Assembly: GCF_030525615.1 (NCBI RefSeq)
Contig: NZ_JAUNEJ010000008.1
Coordinates: forward strand, 1 to 63,447
Direction: 5' to 3'
Length of the DNA stretch: 63,447 bases
DNA from: Cutibacterium sp.
GTDB lineage: Bacteria > Actinomycetota > Actinomycetes > Propionibacteriales > Propionibacteriaceae
Below, in pieces: positions 36,115-45,755 of the stretch. A program made the position numbers and the translations under genes. Within the stretch, counting starts at the first letter, position 1, and the number at the start of each line of letters is the position of its first letter. The notes beneath the pieces were generated by a model. It was not told where the DNA came from. It saw only the letters and a list, made by a program, of their open reading frames with translations, and ran no database searches.

Positions 36115-38072
36115 CAGATCACCAGGTTCGTCACGGTGCGACCGATGAATGCCATCACCCACGCCAAGACGAACATGTACCCGAAGGCGATCGCCGGCCA
36201 CTTCCAGCCACCGGTCTCTCGTTTCATGACCGCTACCGTTGACATGCACTGCAGGGCGTAGGCGAAGAACAGGATAAGAGCCACGATGGTTGCCGGAGTG
36301 AAAACCTTTTCGCCCTGGTGCTCACCATCTGTCCACGTCCAACGGTCGATCTGCTCGGAGACTTCCGCGTCGTCCTCAGGATCAGTAGCTGACGCCATCT
36401 GGCCGAGCGTCGAGACCGCCACCTCGCGGGCAGCCAGGGAGCCGATGAGGGAGACGTCAATTCGCCAGTCGAATCCCAGTGGCTCGAACACTGGCTCGAC
36501 AGCCTTACCAACCCCAGCCGCGATGGAATGATCCATGGTGTAGGCGGCTACTGCCACGTCATCGCGCGGATCGACCCCGGCCTTCGTGAGGTCAGCTTCG
36601 GATCGCATGGGGAACGTCGTCAAGGCCCAGATGACGATGGTTGTCAGCATGATGATGGTGCCGGCCTTGTGCAGGAAGGCCTTGGTGGGTTCCCACATCG
36701 CAATTCCTACGGAACGCAGAGTCGGAATGCGGTACGGAGGCATTTCCATGTAGAAGGGCAGCAGGAGTCCGGACCGATCGGTGATTTTCTTGACGACCCA
36801 TGCCGCCATCATCGCGGAGAACCCACCCAGGAGGTAGAGCAGGAACATCGTAAATCCCTGGCCGGAGAATGGCCCGACCTTGGCGGTGTCGGGGATCAGC
36901 ATCCCTACCAGCAGTACGTAGACCGGCAGGCGAGCTGTACAGGTGGCGAGCGGGACGCCAAGCATGGTGGCGATCCTGTCCTTCGAGGAAGGAATGGTCC
37001 TCGTAGCCATCACACCGGGTATGGCGCAGGCAAAGGAGGACAGCATGGCCACGAAGGCGCGTCCCTCCAGCCCGGCACGACTCATCACCTTGTCCATCAG
37101 GAATGCTGCCCGGGACATGTAACCCACTGCGTCGAGGATGGCCAGCAGGAGGTACATCAGCACGATCTGGGGAATGAAGACCAGCACCGAACCAACGCCG
37201 CCGATGATTCCGTCACCTAACAGACCGGCCAGAATCGGATTCGAGACATGGGAGTCAACCCATTCACCGAGCCAGCCGAAGAGGCCATCAATAGCGTCTT
37301 GGAAGGGTGCGGCCCAGGTGAACAGCGCCTGGAAGAACAGGAACATCACCAGGAAGAAGACGATCGTTCCCCACACGGGGTGAAGCAGTACCTTGTCGAT
37401 ACGCTCAGTGCGGGCGTCGGGCTGGGGGTCGTGGTAGCCGACACTGCTGAGGATGGAGTCGACCCATCCGGCGAGTTCTTCGGCGTCGGTAGGAGGGGCG
37501 ACAGACGGACGGTTCCAGGTCTGCCAGGTGGTGATGAGGCGACGGAGCTCCCCAATACCGATACCGCGATTAGCGACCACAGGCACCACCGGTACGCCCA
37601 AGGCTTGGGACAAGGCGGCGGTGTCGAGGCTGCCGCCACGGCGGCGCAGCTCGTCGGTCATAGTGACGACGACAGCAGTAGGGAGGTTTCGCTGCAGCGT
37701 CTCTGCGAGCAACAGCAGGGATCGGCGCAATGCTGTCGCGTCGGTAACGACGAGGACGGCGTCGGGGGCTTCAATTCCCTCGATAGTCCCCTCCAGAGCG
37801 TCGGCGACGATGGTCTCGTCGGGGGAGATGGGAGTCAGGGAATAGGCGCCAGGGAGGTCTTCAATGTTGTATTTGTCCTTGCCGATTCGGCAGACGCCGG
37901 TAGTGCGGGAGACAGTGACACCGGGGTAGTTGCCGGTTTTGGCGTGGAGACCGGTGAGCCGGTTGAAGACCGACGTCTTGCCGCCGTTGGGGGAACCTAC
38001 CAACGCCAGTTTGGGTGATCCCACCACCGGTTTAGTCGTGGGATCGGCGTGGCAGGAGGTCGTTACAGTCAT
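36114..38072 (-). CDS. feoB: Ferrous iron transporter B
   Basis: FeoB imports Fe(II). The 652-aa protein has an N-terminal G domain (G1 GSPNGGKTS at 26-34, G3 DLPG at 72-75), a helical spacer and a membrane domain with two Gate repeats (for example MLSSFACAIPGVMATRTI and SLAAREVAVSTLGQMA). The G4 motif, normally NxxD, reads TMTD at 137-140, which may alter guanine specificity. It sits between feoA (53 bases upstream) and an Nfu gene (1-base overlap). Confidence 0.93.
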   Translation of the reverse strand: MTVTTSCHADPTTKPVVGSPKLALVGSPNGGKTSVFNRLTGLHAKTGNYPGVTVSRTTGVCRIGKDKYNIEDLPGAYSLTPISPDETIVADALEGTIEGIEAPDAVLVVTDATALRRSLLLLAETLQRNLPTAVVVTMTDELRRRGGSLDTAALSQALGVPVVPVVANRGIGIGELRRLITTWQTWNRPSVAPPTDAEELAGWVDSILSSVGYHDPQPDARTERIDKVLLHPVWGTIVFFLVMFLFFQALFTWAAPFQDAIDGLFGWLGEWVDSHVSNPILAGLLGDGIIGGVGSVLVFIPQIVLMYLLLAILDAVGYMSRAAFLMDKVMSRAGLEGRAFVAMLSSFACAIPGVMATRTIPSSKDRIATMLGVPLATCTARLPVYVLLVGMLIPDTAKVGPFSGQGFTMFLLYLLGGFSAMMAAWVVKKITDRSGLLLPFYMEMPPYRIPTLRSVGIAMWEPTKAFLHKAGTIIMLTTIVIWALTTFPMRSEADLTKAGVDPRDDVAVAAYTMDHSIAAGVGKAVEPVFEPLGFDWRIDVSLIGSLAAREVAVSTLGQMASATDPEDDAEVSEQIDRWTWTDGEHQGEKVFTPATIVALILFFAYALQCMSTVAVMKRETGGWKWPAIAFGYMFVLAWVMAFIGRTVTNLVI

Positions 38073-38125
38073 GGGTAAACCTTGAAGGAGCGGGTGTCGT
38101 CACGCTGGACGGCACGTATGGTTGG

Positions 38126-38485
38126 TCAGGCGGCTGCCATGGACAGCTGCGGATCGGCAGCGGGGCAGGATACAGGCTGCGGAGCGGGCCGGACCAAGAT
38201 CATGTCAGCCTGGGCGCGACGCAGACACATCTGGACGTCGCAGACTTGAAAGATCATGGGTCCGCCGAACGGGGCCTGGCGAATCTTGGTGATATCGCGG
38301 CCCTTGCCGAAGCCGAGCATATGAAGACGATGACAGATGTATTCGGCGCACTCGGACGCGATGGACTCGATCGTCGCCTTCTGACCGGCAGCCAAACGGC
38401 TGAGCGGCACGAGAGTCTCACTGTGTAGAGTCTCGCTATCTGCGGTGCCACGGTGCGTCTGGGTGGTCGTCTCGTGCTTGGTCAT
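38126..38485 (-). CDS. feoA: Ferrous iron transport protein A
   Basis: This 119-aa protein has an SH3-like FeoA domain (about 25-100): VPLSRLAAGQKATIESI, HRLHMLGFGKGRDITKIRQAPFGGPMIFQV and MCLRRAQADMILV. It carries an extra Thr/His/Glu-rich N-terminus and a tail with one cysteine. FeoA is a small cytoplasmic regulator of FeoB. The start at 38485 has GGGAGGAAG upstream. A predicted DtxR/IdeR box lies about 50 bases upstream, so the operon should be repressed by iron. Confidence 0.9.
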   Translation of the reverse strand: MTKHETTTQTHRGTADSETLHSETLVPLSRLAAGQKATIESIASECAEYICHRLHMLGFGKGRDITKIRQAPFGGPMIFQVCDVQMCLRRAQADMILVRPAPQPVSCPAADPQLSMAAA

Positions 38486-38535
38486 CTCGTCTTCCTCCCT
38501 GGTTCCACGGCGGTGCCGAAACCCTTGAACAATTC

Positions 38536-38554
38536 AGAGCATAGCCTACCCTTA
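38536..38554 (-). promoter_or_regulatory. Predicted DtxR/IdeR iron box upstream of feoA
   Basis: Read on the minus strand, TAAGGGTAGGCTATGCTCT matches the DtxR/IdeR consensus TTAGGTTAGGCTAACCTAA at 13 of 19 positions by my alignment, including the central TAGGCTA. It lies in the feoA upstream region between feoA and divergent murI, where an iron-dependent repressor would act. Confidence 0.6.
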
Positions 38555-38649
38555 CCCCATTGTCACCGCGGGGGCGTTTTCCCATGTTGACGTCGTGAGA
38601 ATCGTGCGCCTCGCTGGTCGGCGGTGGGGGCGGGGTAGTCTTGCCACCC

Positions 38650-39504
38650 GTGACCGAATCTGACTTCGATGTTGTCGACCTCCCAATCGGCATTTTCGAC
38701 TCTGGATTCGGGGGACTGACGGTGGCGCGGTCGGTCGTCGATCTCATGCCCAACGAGGACATCGTCTATCTGGGCGACACGGATCGTGCGCCGTACGGTG
38801 AAAAAACGATCGCCGAGGTGCGTCGCTACGCCCTGCAATGTCTCGATCGACTCGTGGCCCACGGCGTGAAAGCTCTGCTCATCGCCTGTAATACCGCGTC
38901 GTCAGCAGTATTGAGGGACGCCCGAGAGCGCTATGACGTCCCGGTGGTCGATGTCATCGTGCCGGCTGCTCGACGAGCCAGTTCAGCCACCCGGAATGGC
39001 CGTATCGGTGTCATCTGTACTGAGGCCACCGCTCGTTCGCTGTCCTATCAAGACGCCTTGGCAGCGGTGCCTGGTATCTCCTTGACGACTCGGGCCTGTC
39101 CGAAATTCGTCCCCTATGTTGAGGAGGGGATCACGAGCGGTCCGGAATTGGAAGCGATCGCCCGGGACTATCTGAAGCCGATTCAGCAGGCCGGCTGTGA
39201 CACCCTCATTTTGGGGTGTACCCACTATCCGCTGCTGGCTGGACTCATCTCCTACATCCTTGGCGACACCGTCACTCTCATTTCGTCGTCCCATCAGTGT
39301 GCTAGGGCTTCCTACTCCTTGATGGCTGAGTCGGGGTTGCTGCATTCCGAGCCTCGGGAGTCCAGCCGTTACTTCTTGACGACAGGCAATGCTGAGCGCT
39401 TCGAAAGATTGGGGCGACGACTCATGGAGGGGTTCGTTCATGACGTGCACTCGGTACATGCCGATCAACCCTGTTTTGGGGATCGCGCGGTTGTGCGCGA
39501 TTGA
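38650..39504 (+). CDS. murI: Glutamate racemase
   Basis: MurI supplies D-glutamate for peptidoglycan. The 284-aa protein has IGIFDSGFGGLTVARSV, YLGDTDRAPYGEKT, IACNTASSA with one catalytic cysteine, and LGCTHYPLL with the other. GTG 38650 (VTESDFD) is the likelier start; TTG 38641 is possible. It is divergent from feoA and heads a run of genes to dinB. Its product feeds the same cell-wall pathway as murT/gatD in this window. Confidence 0.92.
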   Translation: MTESDFDVVDLPIGIFDSGFGGLTVARSVVDLMPNEDIVYLGDTDRAPYGEKTIAEVRRYALQCLDRLVAHGVKALLIACNTASSAVLRDARERYDVPVVDVIVPAARRASSATRNGRIGVICTEATARSLSYQDALAAVPGISLTTRACPKFVPYVEEGITSGPELEAIARDYLKPIQQAGCDTLILGCTHYPLLAGLISYILGDTVTLISSSHQCARASYSLMAESGLLHSEPRESSRYFLTTGNAERFERLGRRLMEGFVHDVHSVHADQPCFGDRAVVRD

Positions 39505-39601
39505 GCGACGCAATCCGAGGGCGACGGAATACCAGCGACATAAAGGGCGTGTCGCCCGATAGTTCTGATTGGTGTCAGTGGCTACCAGTACCGTTGGCAA
39601 G

Positions 39602-40336
39602 GTGAGTGAGACTTCTCGAATTGATGGACGCCGCCTGGACCAGTTGCGAGACGTCAGGATCGAGCGCGGCTGGCTGACCCAGGCCGAGGGATCGGTGCTC
39701 GTGAGCTTCGGACGCACCACTGTGTTGTGCAATGCCTCGGTTACGGAAGGGGTGCCGCGCTGGCGGAAGGGTTCCGGACTCGGTTGGGTGACAGCTGAGT
39801 ACGAGATGTTGCCCCGGGCCACCAATGAGCGCTCCGGTCGGGAGTCTCGCAAGGGCAAGGTCGGCGGACGTACCCACGAGATTTCCCGCCTGGTTGGGAG
39901 ATCCCTGCGTGCTGTCGTCGATGACAAGGCGCTGGGCGAGAACACCATCATTCTCGACTGCGATGTGCTGCAGGCTGACGGTGGTACTCGTACCGCTTCT
40001 ATCACCGGTGCCTACGTTGCTCTCGTCGACGCTGTGAATTGGCTGCGGGAGCGAGGCGGAGTGGTTGGCGACCCGATCATCGGGTCGGTGCAGGCCATTT
40101 CGGTTGGAGTCGTCGGGGGTACTCCGATGCTTGACCTGGCCTATGAGGAGGATTCTCGTGCCGACACCGACATGAACGTTGTCATGAGTGGCACTGGAGA
40201 TTTCATCGAGGTTCAAGGAACTGCGGAGGGGGTTCCCTTTAACCGTGATGTGCTCAATGACCTGCTTGACCTGGCAGCCGGGGGTTGTGCAAGCCTGAAG
40301 CAGGCTCAGTCCGAGGCTCTCGGGGTGACGCTGTGA
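39602..40336 (+). CDS. rph: Ribonuclease PH
   Basis: RNase PH trims tRNA 3' ends by phosphorolysis. The protein of about 244 aa has [19 protein letters not shown], the [10 protein letters not shown] segment (here [18 protein letters not shown]), [32 protein letters not shown], and [18 protein letters not shown] 39602 fits the family N-terminus; GTG 39578 or TTG 39569 would add 8 to 11 residues. The stop overlaps rdgB by four bases, a pairing common in actinobacteria. Confidence 0.9.
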   Translation: MSETSRIDGRRLDQLRDVRIERGWLTQAEGSVLVSFGRTTVLCNASVTEGVPRWRKGSGLGWVTAEYEMLPRATNERSGRESRKGKVGGRTHEISRLVGRSLRAVVDDKALGENTIILDCDVLQADGGTRTASITGAYVALVDAVNWLRERGGVVGDPIIGSVQAISVGVVGGTPMLDLAYEEDSRADTDMNVVMSGTGDFIEVQGTAEGVPFNRDVLNDLLDLAAGGCASLKQAQSEALGVTL

Positions 40337-40947
40337 GCAGGATTGTTCTGGCGTCCAACAACCCCAAAAAACTCGTTGAATTGCGTCGCACCTTCGAGGC
40401 TGCCGGTACCGATGTCGAGATCGTCGGTCTGTCGGAAGTCAGCACTGCTCCGGCTCCCGAAGAAACCGGCACGACTTTCGTCGAAAATGCCCTCATCAAG
40501 GCCCGAGCAGCCGCCCATAACACTGGTCTGCCGGCTCTTGCCGACGATTCCGGTCTCGAGGTGGACGCTCTCAACCGGATGCCTGGAATCCGTTCAGCTC
40601 GATGGTCGGGACCACAGGCCAACGATGAGCGCAACCTCCAGTTGCTTCTCGATCAGACCTTCGACCTCCCTCCCGAGCGGCGGCATGGTCGGTTCGTGTG
40701 CGCGATGGCCTTTGTCGATCCTGACGGTACCGAGATCACCAAGGTCGCCACGATGGAGGGACGGATCATTTCCGAGGCTCGCGGGGAGAACGGATTCGGT
40801 TACGACCCGATGTTCGTTCCCGACTCTCAGCCCGGTGACCTCACGAGTGCCGAGATGTCTGCCGAGGCCAAGGACGCCATCAGTCACCGTGGGCAGGCCG
40901 TTCGTGCCATCGTCCCGGCTGTCGTCTCTTACCTGGAGGGTCGCTGA
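40333..40947 (+). CDS. rdgB: Non-canonical purine NTP pyrophosphatase (HAM1/RdgB)
   Basis: This 204-aa enzyme hydrolyses dITP, XTP and ITP to keep them out of DNA and RNA. Motifs are [56 protein letters not shown] and [11 protein letters not shown]. The GTG start overlaps the rph stop (GTGA). thyA begins one base after its stop. Confidence 0.93.
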   Translation: MSRIVLASNNPKKLVELRRTFEAAGTDVEIVGLSEVSTAPAPEETGTTFVENALIKARAAAHNTGLPALADDSGLEVDALNRMPGIRSARWSGPQANDERNLQLLLDQTFDLPPERRHGRFVCAMAFVDPDGTEITKVATMEGRIISEARGENGFGYDPMFVPDSQPGDLTSAEMSAEAKDAISHRGQAVRAIVPAVVSYLEGR

Positions 40948-40948
40948 C

Positions 40949-41761
40949 GTGCAGATCTACCTCGATTTGTTGCAGCGGATTCTTGACGAGGGGGTGCGGC
41001 GTGAGGACCGCACCGGCACCGGAACCTTGAGTGTCTTCGGTCACCAGATGACCTTCGATTTGCGTGCCGGCTTCCCGCTGGTGACAACGAAGAAGATCTA
41101 CACGCGCAGCGTCTTTGGGGAGCTGCTGTGGTTCCTGCGCGGAGACACCAACGTTGGCTGGCTGCACGAGAACAATATCCATATCTGGGACGAGTGGGCC
41201 GACGAGAACGGCGATCTGGGGCCGGTCTACGGGCACCAGTGGCGTTCGTGGCCTGACGCTGACGGCGGCACGATCGACCAGATTTCCAAGGTCATCGAAC
41301 AGATCCGTACTCACCCGTGGTCACGTCGTCACATCGTTTCGGCGTGGAACGTGGCCGAGGTCGAGGAGATGGCTTTACCTCCCTGCCACACCTTGTTCCA
41401 GTTCTATGTCACCGCTGGTGAAAGCGGGGACCCGGAGTGGCTGAGCTGCCAGCTTTACCAGCGTTCCGGTGACACCTTCCTCGGTGTGCCGTTCAACATC
41501 GCTTCCTACGCGTTGCTCACTCATCTGGTGGCCTCGGTCACCGGGCTCAAGCCGTTGAAGTTCATTCACACCTTGGGTGACGCTCACGTCTACCTCAACC
41601 ACCTCGACCAGGTACATGAGCAGCTCACGCGCGAGCCGCGTCAGCTTCCTCGGCTGACCGTCAATCCAGATATTCGTGACATCGACCGATTCGAGCTGTC
41701 GGACCTCACGGTGTCTGGGTACAACCCGTACCCGGCGCTGCCAGCCCCAATTGCCGTCTGA
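40949..41761 (+). CDS. thyA: Thymidylate synthase
   Basis: ThyA methylates dUMP to dTMP using methylenetetrahydrofolate. The 270-aa protein has the normal ThyA length and motifs: [25 protein letters not shown] read in blocks, [45 protein letters not shown] with the catalytic cysteine, [24 protein letters not shown] and [12 protein letters not shown] 40949 is the true start; the frame upstream is the rdgB shadow. folA follows, as usual, to regenerate tetrahydrofolate. Confidence 0.95.
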   Translation: MQIYLDLLQRILDEGVRREDRTGTGTLSVFGHQMTFDLRAGFPLVTTKKIYTRSVFGELLWFLRGDTNVGWLHENNIHIWDEWADENGDLGPVYGHQWRSWPDADGGTIDQISKVIEQIRTHPWSRRHIVSAWNVAEVEEMALPPCHTLFQFYVTAGESGDPEWLSCQLYQRSGDTFLGVPFNIASYALLTHLVASVTGLKPLKFIHTLGDAHVYLNHLDQVHEQLTREPRQLPRLTVNPDIRDIDRFELSDLTVSGYNPYPALPAPIAV

Positions 41762-41795
41762 CCTGGTGAATACCTCCGAGCGCACAGGAGAAGTG

Positions 41796-42266
41796 ATGAA
41801 GGTCATCGCCATCGCCGCTGTCGCCGACAACGGCGTCATCGGATCGGGGCAGGATATGCTCTGGCACATCAGGGAAGACTTCCGGCGGTTCAAGAAAGTG
41901 ACGATGGGTCACACCTTGGTGTTTGGGCGGCGCACCTTCGAGCAGATCGGCACACTTCCGGGTAGGCGTCACATCATCTGCACCCGCGACCCGCACTGGT
42001 CGTCGGAAGGCGTGGTGGTCGCGGCCAGTCCGCGTGAGGCGGTAGAAATCGCGCGCGGAGCCGGCGAGGAGATCTGCTTTATTGCCGGGGGAGGTCAGAT
42101 CTACGCCGACGCCCTCGACCTGTGCGATGAGCTTGACATCACTGAGGTTCACCAGAGTCCGGAGGGTTCGGTAACCTTCCCCCGCATTGATCGGCAGGTG
42201 TGGGTCGAGACCCGCCGGGAGGTCCATGACGGGTTCGATTTCGTTGGCTACCGGCGCCGGGCATGA
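41796..42266 (+). CDS. folA: Dihydrofolate reductase
   Basis: This 156-aa enzyme reduces dihydrofolate with NADPH. It shows [31 protein letters not shown] (substrate site with the acidic residue), [12 protein letters not shown], and [18 protein letters not shown] is well placed before ATG 41796. The stop overlaps dinB by four bases. Confidence 0.93.
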   Translation: MKVIAIAAVADNGVIGSGQDMLWHIREDFRRFKKVTMGHTLVFGRRTFEQIGTLPGRRHIICTRDPHWSSEGVVVAASPREAVEIARGAGEEICFIAGGGQIYADALDLCDELDITEVHQSPEGSVTFPRIDRQVWVETRREVHDGFDFVGYRRRA

Positions 42267-43660
42267 GGTCTACGGCGTCGATTCTCCACCTGGACATGGA
42301 CGCGTTTTTCGCTTCAGTGGAGCAACGCGACAAGCCTTCTCTGGTCGGCAAGGCTGTCATCGTTGGTGGGGTCGGTGGCAGGGGAGTCGTGGCGACAGCC
42401 TCCTACGAGGCGCGCACATTCGGAGTGCATTCTGCCATGGCTGGCTCTCAGGCCAGACGCCTGGCACCCAATGCTGCGTTCCTTTCTGGGCGGTTCGAGG
42501 CCTACCGCGAGTCGTCCAAGGTCGTCATGGCAACTCTGCGAGAACTGTCACCTCTTGTGGAACCGTTGAGCCTTGATGAGGCCTTCGTCGATCTGGAAGC
42601 CGGCGGAATCGACGTCGACGACCTCGACACCCTGCATCAAATGGCAGTGGACCTTCGCGCCCGGGTCTTTGAACGCACTGAGGGATTGAGCTGCTCGGTC
42701 GGGATTGGGTCGAGCAAGTTCATGGCGAAGGTGGCCTCCGAGATGGCCAAGCCGAAGCGTGGCCACAGTGACCAGGTCGCTCTCGTTGCTCCCGGAACTG
42801 AGGCCGACACTATTGCGCCGCTACCGGCGCGGGCCATTCCTGGGGTTGGACCAGTTACGGCGGAACGGTTGGAGAAACTGGGTCTTCGCACGATCGCTGA
42901 CGTGCGCGCCGCCCGGGAATCCGAGCTCGTTCACGAGTTGGGTCATGCGGCGGGTACGAGCCTTGTTGCGCTGTCGCGAGCCTGGGATGACCGCCCGGTG
43001 GTGGCCAGTAGGATCGCCAAGTCGATCTCGGTTGAGGACACGTTTGAACACGACCTCACTGACCGCGAGGAGTGCCGCCAGATCGTTGAGCGCCATGCTG
43101 GTCTGGTGTGTGCCCGACTCAAGAAGTCCGGCCATTTCGCCCGCACCGTCACCCTCAAGGCCAAAATGGCGGACTTCCAGGTGTGGTCGCGGTCGGTTAC
43201 TCTGACAGGAGCTACTGATTCGCGCGAACGGATTTCCCATCTGGCGCTGCGGATGCTCGACTCCCTCGACCTACGCGAGGGAGTTCGATTGTTGGGAGTT
43301 GGGGTATCCAACTTCACGACCTCGGCTCAGGAAGAGCTTTTTGTCGTCGACGATGACGGAAATTTGCTTGACGAACCTGAAGTGACCGGGTACGTGACGC
43401 CTATCCAACCGGGGCCGTTTGGGCGGCGTCGAGCATTCGACGGCCGCGCCTGGCCTCCCGGAGCAGATCTCATCCACGACGAATACGGCCGTGGCTGGGT
43501 GTGGGGTTCGGGTCATGGAATTGTCACGTGCCGGTTTGAGTACCGGGGAAGTGAGATTGGCAGGGTGAAGTCAGTTCCGCAGGACGATGAGTCGCTTCAC
43601 CCGGCCCATCCGCTTCCGCTGGCGTGGCAGCCGCCCCACGAGGACGTCGCCTCCGAGTGA
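42263..43660 (+). CDS. dinB: DNA polymerase IV (Y family)
   Basis: This 465-aa protein is a Y-family translesion polymerase with intact catalytic residues: [16 protein letters not shown] (Asp 11 and 13), [12 protein letters not shown] and [11 protein letters not shown] helix-hairpin-helix region ([17 protein letters not shown]) and a little-finger domain follow. The last 90 residues, Trp/Pro/Gly-rich, are an extension seen in actinobacterial DinB. The start overlaps folA by four bases. It is the catalytically competent counterpart of the inactive-looking ImuB at 58151. Confidence 0.92.
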   Translation: MRSTASILHLDMDAFFASVEQRDKPSLVGKAVIVGGVGGRGVVATASYEARTFGVHSAMAGSQARRLAPNAAFLSGRFEAYRESSKVVMATLRELSPLVEPLSLDEAFVDLEAGGIDVDDLDTLHQMAVDLRARVFERTEGLSCSVGIGSSKFMAKVASEMAKPKRGHSDQVALVAPGTEADTIAPLPARAIPGVGPVTAERLEKLGLRTIADVRAARESELVHELGHAAGTSLVALSRAWDDRPVVASRIAKSISVEDTFEHDLTDREECRQIVERHAGLVCARLKKSGHFARTVTLKAKMADFQVWSRSVTLTGATDSRERISHLALRMLDSLDLREGVRLLGVGVSNFTTSAQEELFVVDDDGNLLDEPEVTGYVTPIQPGPFGRRRAFDGRAWPPGADLIHDEYGRGWVWGSGHGIVTCRFEYRGSEIGRVKSVPQDDESLHPAHPLPLAWQPPHEDVASE

Positions 43661-43694
43661 CGTGTGCCCCGGGTCATGAAGCTGACCGCCCCGA

Positions 43695-45596
43695 TCAAAA
43701 CATCGGGATGTACGCCACCGACCCACCTAATGCCATCAGGGCAAAGATCGTGGTGGTCACGATCGGTCCGAGCCACACCCTGCCGGTGGCGTGGTAGAAG
43801 GCTCGGTTGAACAGCGGCAATATCACCATCATGGGAAGCAGAGACTGCAGCATGTTGACGTAGAGCCAGTTCGTTGTCCAGAACACCGTTCCGGTTGAAA
43901 AGAAGGTGACGTACTGGATGACGAAAATGGCCGCCAAGCCGATGGAGTTGGCCAGCGCGATGATGATCCAGTTGATCCAGCGACGTTGATTGTTGAACCT
44001 CATCGACGCATTGACACGCAGCGAGTTCGAGAAGAAGAACAGGAACAGGGCAGGGACGTAGGCCAGTCCGATGAGGAACCAGCGTTTCGTCAAGGGGCGG
44101 GCAGCCACCACGAAGAGTCGGTAGTCGACGTGGAAGAAGCCATAGACGGCGGCCAACACCGTGTAAAAGACCACGATGACAAACAGTGCCAGCGCCACGG
44201 TGCGGCCAGTCTGGGTCCAGTTCATCCGAACTCCCCAGCTCTTGGCCTCTCCCACGCCGTGCTTCTTCGAGATGGAATGGCTGATCCACAGCAGGAGTAG
44301 CCCCAGCAGTCCGTTGACGAGGGACCACACCACGACTCCGTTGACCATGCGGCCGGGGAAGAACCAGCCGTTCTGTTTGTTGGCGGCAGCCGAGAAGATG
44401 TGCTGGCTGGCTACTGACAACGGGATGAAGGTCACGCACGCCACCGCAGCCGAGACGGCGAAGATCGTCCAGAACATCACTGCTGCTTTGCCCCTGGGTT
44501 TGGGCGGGGCAGGGGAGACTTCAGTCCTGGCTGCGCCGAACCACGGGATCGTCAGCAGCAATTTCGTGAGAGGAACCAGCATGACCAGCGCGGCGATAAG
44601 GGACAAGCCGTTGCCGAGTTCCTTGAGCCACCAGGTCTGATTGGTGTTGCTCATCTGGTGCGGGGCACCGATGGTGTCGTCGAAGAACTGAATCATCGAG
44701 CCGATGGCGCTGGGGGTCAATGGTTGGAAGGGGTGGATTGTGCGGTCGTTATAAGCGACTCGGTAGGTTCGATCGGCAGCCGAGCCGTATCCTTTCCCGA
44801 TAACCACATGGTCGACGTGCTGTGACTTGGGAAGCCCAGAGTTGATGACCGCGATGGCCTCGGGGGCGTTCCGTAGATCACCGTTGCGGTTCTTGTTGCG
44901 GTAACCACCCTCGTCGTAGCGGGCGTATCCGATACCGACATTGGATCGGACGTTCTTGAACTTCTTGGCGTCAAGGTGCTGCAGCCATCCGGAGATGAAG
45001 ACCGAACGAATCGGATTGAGCTTCTCGGCGTCTGCGCGCTCCTGTTTGGTGATCTTTGTACCGCCAGGGGAGGCAGGGGCCTTGGCTTTCTTGAGAGCTT
45101 TCTTTTCCTTGGCGCCGTATGTGGCAGCCATGCGACGTACCTGGGAACCCCCGGCGGAGTGACCGGTGATACCGATCTTGGTCTTGTCGACGTAATCGAG
45201 GGTGCCGGTTCGAGAGACGTAATCAATGGCGGGCTTAATGCTCGGGTCATCGTTGTTGGGCGGTTGAGAGGTTGACTCACCTTGGTTGTATGGATCGACG
45301 ACAAGGGCGACGTATCCTCGTCGCGCCAGCTCCAGAGAGTAGGAAATCTGGGTTTCCTTGGTGCGCTGGAACCCAGGCGTCACGATGATGAGAGGAGCCT
45401 TGTGCTTTGCCGTTGCGGTGTCGGGGCGGAAGAGATCGGCACTGGCCACGGCCCCGTTCTTGCCGGGGATCATGAGACCTTGGACGCTGATGTGTCCTCC
45501 GCCAGTCTGGATGAGGCTTGATCCGACCGCTCCAATCACGATGAGTACGAGGCAGATAAGAACGTGTACCGCTGATCGTGGTCTCGCTGAGTGCAT
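43695..45596 (-). CDS. Membrane protein with extracytoplasmic alpha/beta-hydrolase domain
   Basis: This 633-aa protein combines an N-terminal signal anchor (about 10-30), an alpha/beta-hydrolase domain with PLIIVTPGF, VVDPYNQGES and the nucleophile elbow GHSAGG (145-150), and about eight transmembrane helices from residue 310 to the end. A hydrolase fused to a polytopic membrane domain is unusual; I do not know a characterised homologue. The substrate could be an ester or peptide outside the membrane. It is divergent from the DcuC-type carrier, with a shared control region containing a palindrome. Confidence 0.75.
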   Translation of the reverse strand: MHSARPRSAVHVLICLVLIVIGAVGSSLIQTGGGHISVQGLMIPGKNGAVASADLFRPDTATAKHKAPLIIVTPGFQRTKETQISYSLELARRGYVALVVDPYNQGESTSQPPNNDDPSIKPAIDYVSRTGTLDYVDKTKIGITGHSAGGSQVRRMAATYGAKEKKALKKAKAPASPGGTKITKQERADAEKLNPIRSVFISGWLQHLDAKKFKNVRSNVGIGYARYDEGGYRNKNRNGDLRNAPEAIAVINSGLPKSQHVDHVVIGKGYGSAADRTYRVAYNDRTIHPFQPLTPSAIGSMIQFFDDTIGAPHQMSNTNQTWWLKELGNGLSLIAALVMLVPLTKLLLTIPWFGAARTEVSPAPPKPRGKAAVMFWTIFAVSAAVACVTFIPLSVASQHIFSAAANKQNGWFFPGRMVNGVVVWSLVNGLLGLLLLWISHSISKKHGVGEAKSWGVRMNWTQTGRTVALALFVIVVFYTVLAAVYGFFHVDYRLFVVAARPLTKRWFLIGLAYVPALFLFFFSNSLRVNASMRFNNQRRWINWIIIALANSIGLAAIFVIQYVTFFSTGTVFWTTNWLYVNMLQSLLPMMVILPLFNRAFYHATGRVWLGPIVTTTIFALMALGGSVAYIPMF

Positions 45597-45671
45597 TGGT
45601 ACTCCTTGTCATTGATCCCCATGAGCACGGACTGCGGGAGGTGTCCGTGTCGATGAAAAGCCGTCGCCAAC

Positions 45672-45695
45672 GGAAGTAATGTTAGTATTATTTCC
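45672..45695. promoter_or_regulatory. Palindromic operator candidate between hydrolase and carrier genes
   Basis: ggaagtaat (45672-45680) and attatttcc (45687-45695) form an inverted repeat, 8 of 9 paired, with a 6-base spacer, in an AT-rich divergent promoter region. The RpiR-family regulator encoded downstream of the carrier is the obvious candidate ligand (inference). Confidence 0.5.
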
Positions 45696-45755
45696 AACAA
45701 AGATGGATGCGTATCTTTATTTTCATAACGGTGATGGTTTGACAAAGGGGTCATC

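Noticed and set aside
36528..37220. 230-codon His/Gly-rich frame antisense to feoB
   Set aside because: Composition is that of an antisense shadow of membrane helices; no independent signals.
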